Below are positions 1 through 5,976 of a stretch of 7,910 nt of DNA, in pieces (the stretch's first letter is position 1; each line of letters starts with the position of its first letter). The notes below the pieces were generated by a model. The model had not been told where the DNA came from. It saw nothing but the letters and a program-made list of their open reading frames with translations, and made no database searches. The position numbers and the translations under genes are program-made. Source of the DNA: Flavobacteriaceae bacterium (lineage in GTDB: Bacteria > Bacteroidota > Bacteroidia > Flavobacteriales > Flavobacteriaceae); assembly GCA_002711185.1 (NCBI GenBank), contig PAHL01000001.1:2655-10564 (forward strand), in the 5' to 3' direction.

Positions 1-2
1 TC

Positions 3-407
3 ATCGCCAAAGTGCGCTATTAGAAATGCAATAGTTATCATCCAAGATCCTGGATATATTATTAACCAAGAAATAATAATATTTGCCAATGGGGCATGTT
101 GAGTTGAAATAGTGCAAAGGCCTCTATTTTGACAAACATGCCATGCTCTAGATAATGAACCTTCTAGGAAAATAGCAGCTATTGGAGAAAAAAGAACAGG
201 CGGAAGGTTTTCATATATAAAAGTTTTCCAAAAAGCTGACCAAGAAAATTCAACTGGTGTGTGAAACTCTTCTGCTGGCTTATCGAATAATGTATTTCGT
301 AACTTTGCAGCTTGATATACTGAATCCATTCTTGAAATTATTAAATCATTCTCTGCGCGAGATGCTTTGCGATCATATAAGATTGATTTGGTATTATCTT
401 TAGTCAT
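3..407 (-). CDS. N-terminal part of an unrecognised membrane protein, gene runs off the left edge
   Basis: From an ATG at 407-405 the minus strand stays open for 135 codons to the window edge, so the 3' end is missing. The first 65 or so residues are hydrophilic and charged, rich in Lys/Arg/Asp/Glu, then aromatic around the FSWSAFWKTF stretch. Two hydrophobic stretches follow: a short one with PPVLFSP near residues 69-83, and a longer one of about 25 residues near 109-133 containing IIISWLIIYPGSWM. This suggests an inner-membrane protein with a cytoplasmic N-terminus. Two cysteines flank an Arg-Gly pair between the hydrophobic stretches. I do not recognise the family; membrane-bound hydroxylase or desaturase types are possible, but no His-box is visible in the part present. 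No Shine-Dalgarno precedes the ATG. It is divergent from gloC with 37 bp between the starts. Confidence 0.7.
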   Translation of the reverse strand, partial: MTKDNTKSILYDRKASRAENDLIISRMDSVYQAAKLRNTLFDKPAEEFHTPVEFSWSAFWKTFIYENLPPVLFSPIAAIFLEGSLSRAWHVCQNRGLCTISTQHAPLANIIISWLIIYPGSWMITIAFLIAHFGD

Positions 408-413
408 TATGGT

Positions 414-419
414 TATAAT
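414..419 (+). promoter_or_regulatory. candidate -10 element for gloC
   Basis: An exact TATAAT lies 25 bp before the gloC ATG, in the 37-bp divergent gap. It would give a leader of roughly 19 nt. No good -35 hexamer is at the right distance; that position falls inside the divergent membrane-protein gene. The overlapping minus-strand hexamer TATAAC (417-412) could serve the opposite gene. In DNA this AT-rich, chance matches are common. Confidence 0.3.
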
Positions 420-444
420 TATTCTAAAATAATTTAATGCATAT

Positions 445-1095
445 ATGTTAAAAACTTTTATTCAGCCCGTCACTCCTTTTCAACAAAATTCTTCCCTTGT
501 ATATTGCGAAGAAACAAAAAAATGTGCAATTGTTGATCCTGGTGGTGATATAGAACTGTTACTAAATATTGCAAAAGATAATAATCTTATCCCAGATAAG
601 GTACTACTTACGCATGGGCATATTGATCATGCTGGAGGTGCGACTGAATTATCTCAAATACTTAATATAGAAATCCATGGTCCTCATATAGCTGATAAAT
701 TTTTACTAGATGAGCTTCAAAAACAAGGTGAGATGTTTGGCCTCCCATCAAAAAATTGTATTCCTGATAAATGGCTTGATGAAGGCAATATTGTTGAAAT
801 AGGTAATGAGATTTTAGAAGTTTATCTTTGTCCAGGACATACACCAGGTCATATTATTTTTTTCAATAAAAAGACTAATTTAGCATTGGTTGGAGATGTC
901 TTATTTAGTGGCTCTATTGGAAGAACAGATTTACCTGGCGGTAATTTTGATGATCTTATAAATTCAGTTAAAAATAAATTATGGCCATTAGGAAAGAATA
1001 TTAATTTTATTCCTGGGCATGGTCCTGTCTCGACGTTTGATGCTGAAAGAGCCTCTAACCCTTTTGTATCAGATAGAGTTCTTGGTTTAGGTTAG
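445..1095 (+). CDS. gloC: Type II glyoxalase GloC (YcbL), metallo-beta-lactamase fold hydrolase
   Basis: This is a 216-residue metallo-beta-lactamase-fold thioester hydrolase that resembles Escherichia coli YcbL/GloC (about 215 residues) along its whole length. It hydrolyses S-lactoylglutathione to D-lactate and glutathione, the second step of cytoplasmic methylglyoxal detoxification. The binuclear metal site is intact: THGHIDH with His57, His59, Asp61 and His62, PGHTPGH with His132, Asp151 in GDVLF, and His192 in PGHG. The VDPGG strand (30-34) and SIGRTDLPGG (157-166) are also typical. The C-terminal helical substrate domain of classical GloB is absent, as expected for GloC, and there is no signal peptide. 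The ATG at 445 has no Shine-Dalgarno; the nearby ATG at 437 is out of frame. The end overlaps the convergent SDR gene by 4 bp. No gloA is in the window. Confidence 0.93.
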   Translation: MLKTFIQPVTPFQQNSSLVYCEETKKCAIVDPGGDIELLLNIAKDNNLIPDKVLLTHGHIDHAGGATELSQILNIEIHGPHIADKFLLDELQKQGEMFGLPSKNCIPDKWLDEGNIVEIGNEILEVYLCPGHTPGHIIFFNKKTNLALVGDVLFSGSIGRTDLPGGNFDDLINSVKNKLWPLGKNINFIPGHGPVSTFDAERASNPFVSDRVLGLG

Positions 1096-1898
1096 TTTCT
1101 GTCGTATCTTCCTGGAGCTAAAGCAGTGCCAATAAGCCTTAAGATTGATTGAGGAATGTTCTTTAACATAAATACTAAAAACTTGTACGTTTTGGTAGGA
1201 ACGCATAAACTTTTTCCTGCTAAGGTTGCTTCTACAGCCTCTTTTGCAATTCTTTCTGCTGAAAAAACCATAAACTTAGGAACTCTATCCATCTCATCCT
1301 GAACTCCACTTGCAGTATGAAAGCCAGTAGTTGTAAATCCAGGACATACAGAGGTTGATGTTATTCCTTTATGTTTGTAATTAATGTTTATTGAGTCACT
1401 GAATCGATTCATAAAAGTTTTTATAGGGCCGTAAAGAGGTTGGATAGCAGAAGGTGCTGCAAATGAGGCAACTGAAGAAATAATCATAATTTTACCTCCG
1501 CCATTTGATAACATTTTAGGTATAAAAAGCTTTGTTAACATAATTACTGATGTTCCAAGAACTCTAATAAAATCTTCTTCTATCTCAACACTAGTTTCAT
1601 GAAAAGATGTTTTAATTCCGTAACCAGCATTATTAACCAATATATCTACATGGTAGTTTTTTGATTCACAAAATTCAAAAATGTCTTTTGGTGCTTCATA
1701 ATTGCTCAAATCCTTTGAAATAAGATCAACATGAACATTATTCTTATCAGTAATTTCTTTTGCGAGTTCTTCAAGTAACTCAGTTCTTCGAGCTGTCAAA
1801 ATCAAGTTGTAGCCTCTACCAGCAAGATTTTTAGCAATCTCTAGGCCTATTCCTGAAGATGCTCCAGTTATTAATGCATACGAATTTTTCATATACAT
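1092..1898 (-). CDS. Short-chain dehydrogenase/reductase (DltE-like SDR family)
   Basis: This is a 268-residue classical-type SDR, an NAD(P)-dependent oxidoreductase with one Rossmann domain. The cofactor motif TGASSGIG is at residues 11-18. An Arg pair after the second strand (TARR, 35-38) suggests NADP(H) preference. NNAG is at 89-92, the catalytic Ser142 lies in IISS, and the YxxxK pair is Tyr156 and Lys160 in YGPIK. CPGF follows, near residue 190. The fourth tetrad residue, the Asn of the usual NVxGT segment, appears to be Arg112 (IRVLGT). The C-terminus carries a hydrophobic, basic segment (FLVFMLKNIPQSILRL), as in SDRs loosely associated with membranes. Substrate cannot be read from sequence. 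The first ATG (1898) and the third codon, ATG at 1892 giving 266 residues, are both plausible starts; neither has a clear Shine-Dalgarno. Confidence 0.88.
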   Translation of the reverse strand: MYMKNSYALITGASSGIGLEIAKNLAGRGYNLILTARRTELLEELAKEITDKNNVHVDLISKDLSNYEAPKDIFEFCESKNYHVDILVNNAGYGIKTSFHETSVEIEEDFIRVLGTSVIMLTKLFIPKMLSNGGGKIMIISSVASFAAPSAIQPLYGPIKTFMNRFSDSININYKHKGITSTSVCPGFTTTGFHTASGVQDEMDRVPKFMVFSAERIAKEAVEATLAGKSLCVPTKTYKFLVFMLKNIPQSILRLIGTALAPGRYDRN

Positions 1899-1925
1899 AT
1901 ACTATCAGTAAGCTTCTTTCTAGGA

Positions 1926-1931
1926 TAGAAT
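1926..1931 (+). promoter_or_regulatory. candidate -10 element for the metalloprotease
   Basis: TAGAAT, one mismatch from the TATAAT consensus, lies in the 61-bp divergent gap between the SDR and protease genes, 28 bp before the protease start. The expected -35 position shows no good match. If used, the leader would be about 21-22 nt and would include the Shine-Dalgarno at 1946. Confidence 0.3.
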
Positions 1932-1945
1932 TACATGCTGTTTTT

Positions 1946-1951
1946 AAAGGA
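1946..1951 (+). promoter_or_regulatory. Shine-Dalgarno that decides the metalloprotease start
   Basis: AAAGGA sits 8 nt before the ATG at 1960 but only 2 nt before the in-frame ATG at 1954. Normal ribosome spacing therefore favours the start at 1960, which also gives a conventional MKNKSK signal-peptide start. Confidence 0.6.
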
Positions 1952-1959
1952 CTATGCTT

Positions 1960-4437
1960 ATGAAAAATAAATCTAAACTATTAAATATATTCATATTTTC
2001 AATAATTTTTATTGGTTTGAATTCCTTTACCATCAATATATTTGCAGAAGATGAAGACAAGGAAAACGCATCTGAAGAAAAAAGTGATGATGTGGCAACA
2101 AAAAAACCTAAAAGTATGTCTGGTAAAAAGAAGGAATATAAAACAATCGAGGAATTTATAGATGATGGTGAATATGCTTCAATAGATGGTTTTATGAATA
2201 TCCTTCATGAAACAGATAAAGATAAATATTATTTAGTTCTAAATGAAGATCAGCTTAACAAAGAATTTATTTACTTTACTTATATTCTTAATGGTCCTTC
2301 AGATGCAGGTCCAAGCGGCGGTGATATGGGTGAAGCATTTATACTTGAATTTAGAAAATTTAAAGAAGATATTGGAATATACAAAAAAAATACAAAGTTT
2401 ATTTACGACGACTCAAATAAAATATCTCAGTCAAAATTAACAAATATTATAGAAGCCTTCTTAGGAAGATTCTCAGTTGTGGTCAATGAAGATTCAAAAT
2501 ACCTTATCAATATAGATAAGATGTTCTTAAGTGAAATGCTTGTAGCTATTACGCCAAATATTCCTAAGGAATATATGGAATATTACAATTTAATACTTGG
2601 AAGACCGGACAAATCAAAAACTTTTATTGACGAAGTAAAAAACTATGAAAAAAATACCTCTTTTAAAGTTAGGTATGGGTTTTATAATCCAAAACCTAAA
2701 TCTGGAAGCTCAATAGATGCAGTCACAGATAAAAGATATACATTTGTTGACGGCTTGCACTTATTCGTAGAAATGCCGGATGATAAATTTGAACCTAGGG
2801 TTGCTGACCAAAGAATAGGTTATTTTTCTGAAAAAGTTACTGATTTATCTACATACGACTCTAATAATGCTAGAGATTTAATGAATAGATGGAGGTTAAT
2901 TAAAAAGAATCCTGAAGCTGAATTGTCTGAGCCTGAGGAACCTTTGGTTTATTGGGTTGAAAATTCTACGCCTGAAGAAATACGTCCATTTGTAGTTAAA
3001 GGTATTGAAGCTTGGAATAAAGCTTTTGAAAAAGCAGGATTTAAAAATGCAATTATTGCAAAAATTCAACCCGATGATGCTGATTGGGATGCTGGGGATG
3101 TTAGATATAACGTAGTTAGATGGGCCTCAACTCCTGATCCAAGATATTCTGGATATGGACCAAGTGTTGCGAATCCTAGAACAGGAGAAATTATAGCCGC
3201 AGATATTGTTCAAGAATTTAATGCTATCAAGAGAGGTTATACGTATAGAAAATTATGGGGATATACCGAAGAAAATGATCCCCTTGAACAATGGATAGTT
3301 TCGTTAACTATGCATGAGGTTGGTCATACTTTAGGTTTAAGACATAACTTTAAATCAAGTTGGATATATGATGCGAAGGAAGTTCATGATGTAAGTGTTA
3401 CTGGTGACAATCATATAGGGTCAGTAATGGATTACGATCCAATTAATTTAGCTCCTGAGGGTATTACTCAAGGGAACTTTTTTCCTACTGGTCCTGGATT
3501 CTATGATATTTGGGCAATTGAATTTGGATATACTCCTAGCTTTACTGATGAAGAAAGAGAAAATCTTCTTTCGAAATCATCTCAACCAGAATATATCTTT
3601 GGAACCGATGGAGATGCAATGTCTTCTCCTGGAGTAAATATTGATCCAAGAAATTATAGAGGGGATATGTCTAACGATCCAATTACATACACATCAGATA
3701 GAATAAAAACTCTGGATGCTAAAATTGCTGAACTACCAGATATATTTCTTATTAATGGAGAAACTTCTTCAGAGTTTAGATCTATCTTTTATAGTCTTAC
3801 ATCTGAAAAAGGAAGATTTCTTGATGGTGTTTCTAGATTAATTGGAGGGGTTTATTCAAATAGAATTGTTAATGATTCAAATAAAGATATTACGCCTTTT
3901 GAAGCAGTGTCTTATGAAGATCAAAAAAGAGCAATGAGTTTGATTAAGGAAGAGCTTTTATCAAATAATGCGTTTTCTTTTGATGAAAACTTACTTAAAT
4001 ACCTTCAAAGTGAAAAACGAGCAGCCTACAGCCCAGGCAGAAGAGGTAATGAAGATCCTCAATTACATGATTTAGTTTTAAGCCTACAAGGAAGAACAAT
4101 TGCTCATATTCTTCATCCTACAGTAATGATGAGATTGGTTGATAGTTCTCAATATGGCAATACTTATATGCCAGATGAAGTTTTAAGTGATCTTTTTGAT
4201 GGTATTTTTGTACAAAGAGAGGTACCTACTACATTTAAAATGAATCTCCAGTCAAAATATGTTGATAGTCTTATAAGCGCATTAATTGATGACGATTATG
4301 ATGAGATATCTAAATCAGCAATATATGCTTCTTTGGTTGATATAAGAAATTTTACAAAGATTCCTTATGGTGATTCAAAAACTAAAGTTCATTATAAATT
4401 TTTGAATTGGAAAGCATCTAAAGCTCTTGATAACTAA
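1960..4437 (+). CDS. Exported zinc-dependent metalloprotease (DUF5118/DUF5117/metzincin type)
   Basis: This 825-residue protein looks like a secreted or periplasmic zinc protease. Residues 1-29 form a Sec signal peptide: basic MKNKSK, a hydrophobic core, and likely cleavage after IFA. A low-complexity stretch rich in Glu, Asp and Lys follows to about residue 55. The next part (about 55-290) matches the DUF5118/DUF5117 type of N-terminal region, with strands such as YLVLNEDQLNKEFIYFTYIL. The catalytic domain has the metzincin signature HEVGHTLGLRH: zinc ligands His452, His456 and His462, general base Glu453. A Met-turn, SVMDYDP, has its Met at residue 490. About 330 residues follow, as in other proteins of this architecture. 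The target is unknown; peptide or protein scavenging is inference. The alternative start at 1954 adds two residues. The stop overlaps the convergent alkyltransferase gene. Confidence 0.9.
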   Translation: MKNKSKLLNIFIFSIIFIGLNSFTINIFAEDEDKENASEEKSDDVATKKPKSMSGKKKEYKTIEEFIDDGEYASIDGFMNILHETDKDKYYLVLNEDQLNKEFIYFTYILNGPSDAGPSGGDMGEAFILEFRKFKEDIGIYKKNTKFIYDDSNKISQSKLTNIIEAFLGRFSVVVNEDSKYLINIDKMFLSEMLVAITPNIPKEYMEYYNLILGRPDKSKTFIDEVKNYEKNTSFKVRYGFYNPKPKSGSSIDAVTDKRYTFVDGLHLFVEMPDDKFEPRVADQRIGYFSEKVTDLSTYDSNNARDLMNRWRLIKKNPEAELSEPEEPLVYWVENSTPEEIRPFVVKGIEAWNKAFEKAGFKNAIIAKIQPDDADWDAGDVRYNVVRWASTPDPRYSGYGPSVANPRTGEIIAADIVQEFNAIKRGYTYRKLWGYTEENDPLEQWIVSLTMHEVGHTLGLRHNFKSSWIYDAKEVHDVSVTGDNHIGSVMDYDPINLAPEGITQGNFFPTGPGFYDIWAIEFGYTPSFTDEERENLLSKSSQPEYIFGTDGDAMSSPGVNIDPRNYRGDMSNDPITYTSDRIKTLDAKIAELPDIFLINGETSSEFRSIFYSLTSEKGRFLDGVSRLIGGVYSNRIVNDSNKDITPFEAVSYEDQKRAMSLIKEELLSNNAFSFDENLLKYLQSEKRAAYSPGRRGNEDPQLHDLVLSLQGRTIAHILHPTVMMRLVDSSQYGNTYMPDEVLSDLFDGIFVQREVPTTFKMNLQSKYVDSLISALIDDDYDEISKSAIYASLVDIRNFTKIPYGDSKTKVHYKFLNWKASKALDN

Positions 4438-4700
4438 AAGGACTCAGATCTAAGTAAGGCTTTTTTTAATTCAGCACCTCCCAAGGCGCTGTAACCACCA
4501 ATTCTTCCGTCTGAGCAAATTACTCTATGGCAAGGCCTAATTATTGGTATGGGGTTTTTGCCACAGGCATTGGCCACCGCTCTATAGGATTTAGGTCTAT
4601 CTATCTGTATTGCAATATCTTTATATGATCGCGTCTCACCATAAGGTATTTTTTCAATTTCCTTCCACACCAGTTTTTGAAAATGAGATGGTTTTTTCAT
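4434..4700 (-). CDS. Single-domain O6-alkylguanine-DNA alkyltransferase (MGMT family)
   Basis: This 88-residue protein consists only of the DNA-binding and active-site domain of the Ogt/MGMT family, which transfers an alkyl group from O6-alkylguanine to its own cysteine. The acceptor Cys57 is present in RPCHRV; the non-catalytic ATL proteins have Trp there. Against human MGMT from memory, the spacing fits: Tyr26 for Tyr114, Arg40 for the Arg128 finger, Asn49 for Asn137, His58 for His146, and Glu86 in the LLxxE tail for Glu172. The N-terminal domain found in full-length Ogt and Ada is missing. The Arg before PCHRV is unusual, since Ile is common there. The start ATG overlaps the rocD stop as ATGA, so translation is probably coupled and the gene is expressed from the rocD promoter. 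Repair activity is inferred; a divergent or regulatory role cannot be excluded. Confidence 0.85.
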   Translation of the reverse strand: MKKPSHFQKLVWKEIEKIPYGETRSYKDIAIQIDRPKSYRAVANACGKNPIPIIRPCHRVICSDGRIGGYSALGGAELKKALLRSESF

Positions 4701-5935
4701 TCTATTGAAGAAATAACTTTTGTAATTTTTTTAATTGCCCAATCAATTTCTTTTTTAGTAATCATAAGCGGCGGCGCAAATCTAATTACTGTTTTGTGTG
4801 TTTCTTTGCAAAGGAGTCCTTCGTTCAACAATAACAAACATAAGTCTTTTGCATTAATTTTTGATTCATTTAATTCCATTCCAATCCATAACCCCATTCC
4901 CCTGACCTCCTTGATAATCTTATTATCAATAGCCTGAAGTGATTCCTTGAAATAACTTCCTAAATTATTACTGTTTTCTATTAAAGAATCCTCATATAAA
5001 AGCTCTAGTGCTCTTGTTGCAATTTTTGATGCCAGAGGATTTCCTCCAAAAGTTGAACCATGAGATCCAGAATTAAAATGATTCATTATTTCCTTTGAAC
5101 TTAAAAAAGCAGAAATAGGCATCATTGCACCGCCTAGAGCTTTTCCTAAAATTAATCCATCAGGAATAATATTTTCATGCTGAAATGCAAACAATTTACC
5201 AGTTCTGCCAAGACCAGATTGAATTTCATCTAAAATTAAAAGAATATTTTCTTTATCGCATAATTTTCTAAGTTCTTTTAACCAACCCTTGTCTGGGACT
5301 CTTATGCCAGCTTCACCTTGAATTGGTTCAACAAGAATTGCGCAAGTGTTTTGATTAATCTTATTTTCAAAGGATTTAATTGATTCACTTAAATCACACC
5401 CCGACCAACAAAACTTTGCTGTAACGAATCCATTTGCAAAAGGCCCAAAACCTTTTTTATATGATTCCTCTGATGAAAAACCAACAATCGTTGTAGTTCT
5501 GCCATGAAAATTTCCGTCTGCAACAATTATCTCAGCTTTATCCTTGGAAATACCTTTACTAAAATAACCCCATCTTCGAGCAGCTTTTATTGCGGTTTCA
5601 ACTGCTTCAGCACCAGTATTCATTGTTAATACACTTTCAAAACCAGATATCTTTGTTAATGACTCAAGAAAATTTGCAAAGGGTTCTGTATAAAATGCTC
5701 TTGATGTTATTGCTAACTTTTCAGACTGCTCCTTAATAGTTTTAATTAGCTCTGGATGAGAATGTCCATGACTTACAGCTGAATATGCAGATACCATATC
5801 AAGGTATTTATTTCCATCAACATCCCAAAGATACACGCCCTCACCTCTACTAAGAACTACAGATAATGGTGAATAGTTTTGTGCACCATACATTGATTCT
5901 TTTTTTATATATTCGTCTTGTAAACTTGATGACAT
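4697..5935 (-). CDS. rocD: Ornithine aminotransferase (ornithine--oxo-acid transaminase), PLP-dependent
   Basis: This 412-residue class III aminotransferase moves the delta-amino group of ornithine to 2-oxoglutarate, giving glutamate-5-semialdehyde and glutamate. Ornithine-specific features are YGAQNYSPL near residue 16, SAYSAVSHGH, GNFHGRT with Arg146, GEAG with the gate Glu208, and THKTVIRFAPPL near the C-terminus. PLP binding uses Asp236 and Gln239 in DEIQSGLGRTGK and the Schiff-base Lys265 in LGKALGG; the Glu208-Lys265 distance equals that of human OAT (Glu235-Lys292, from memory). Length is normal, apart from a short insertion of about 7 residues between Arg146 and Glu208 relative to human OAT. 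The start ATG has no Shine-Dalgarno and lies where transcription should begin, suggesting a leaderless message. It is first in an operon with the alkyltransferase (ATGA overlap) and divergent from ctlX, which can supply its substrate. Confidence 0.92.
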   Translation of the reverse strand: MSSSLQDEYIKKESMYGAQNYSPLSVVLSRGEGVYLWDVDGNKYLDMVSAYSAVSHGHSHPELIKTIKEQSEKLAITSRAFYTEPFANFLESLTKISGFESVLTMNTGAEAVETAIKAARRWGYFSKGISKDKAEIIVADGNFHGRTTTIVGFSSEESYKKGFGPFANGFVTAKFCWSGCDLSESIKSFENKINQNTCAILVEPIQGEAGIRVPDKGWLKELRKLCDKENILLILDEIQSGLGRTGKLFAFQHENIIPDGLILGKALGGAMMPISAFLSSKEIMNHFNSGSHGSTFGGNPLASKIATRALELLYEDSLIENSNNLGSYFKESLQAIDNKIIKEVRGMGLWIGMELNESKINAKDLCLLLLNEGLLCKETHKTVIRFAPPLMITKKEIDWAIKKITKVISSIE

Positions 5936-5946
5936 AAGTGTATTTT
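5918..5946 (+). promoter_or_regulatory. candidate ctlX promoter, -35 inside rocD
   Basis: TTGTAA (5918-5923) and TATTTT (5941-5946) are separated by 17 bp, each matching four of six consensus bases. The predicted start near 5953 gives a leader of about 24 nt that contains the AAGGAG ribosome site. The -35 lies in the first codons of rocD, and the -10 coincides with the opposing rocD -10. Confidence 0.33.
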
Positions 5947-5969
5947 AACCGCATAGGTTTTATCATCAA
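5942..5969 (-). promoter_or_regulatory. candidate rocD promoter
   Basis: On the minus strand TTGATG (5969-5964) and TAAAAT (5947-5942) are 16 bp apart. The hexamers match four and five of six consensus bases. Transcription would begin about 7 nt beyond the -10, at or next to the rocD ATG (5935). The -35 overlaps the first two bases of the ctlX Shine-Dalgarno on the other strand. Confidence 0.42.
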
Positions 5970-5973
5970 GGAG
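5968..5973 (+). promoter_or_regulatory. Shine-Dalgarno that decides the ctlX start
   Basis: AAGGAG lies 3 nt before the ATG at 5977. The spacing is short, but this is a strong match and points to 5977, not the in-frame GTG at 5938, which has no ribosome site and would add 13 residues absent from the usual family N-terminus. Confidence 0.6.
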
Positions 5974-5976
5974 TAT

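Noticed and set aside
662..844. 60-codon minus-strand open frame inside gloC
   Set aside because: It lies wholly antisense to a well-supported enzyme, has no ribosome site and no recognisable protein features.
1899..1959. Regulatory RNA or riboswitch in the divergent gap before the protease
   Set aside because: The gap is too short, and I see no stable hairpin beyond chance pairing.
2243..2440. 65-codon plus-strand open frame inside the metalloprotease gene
   Set aside because: It is an alternative frame within a strongly conserved coding region; its hydrophobic look comes from AT-rich codons read out of frame.
4438..4470. Possible terminator near the T-run at 4461-4467 after the protease
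   Set aside because: The only inverted repeat before it (around AGATCT) leaves no usable loop, and the T-run is simply Lys codons of the alkyltransferase.
4677..4937. 86-codon plus-strand open frame crossing the alkyltransferase/rocD junction
   Set aside because: It is antisense to the 3' end of rocD, whose frame is certain, and has no family resemblance.
5938..5976. GTG at 5938 as the ctlX start
   Set aside because: It has no ribosome site, adds 13 residues not typical of the family, and lies at or before the likely transcription start; ATG at 5977 has AAGGAG before it.
5936..5976. ArgR or Lrp-type operator in the rocD-ctlX gap
   Set aside because: I looked for a palindromic ARG-box-like or Lrp-like site and saw no convincing inverted repeat.
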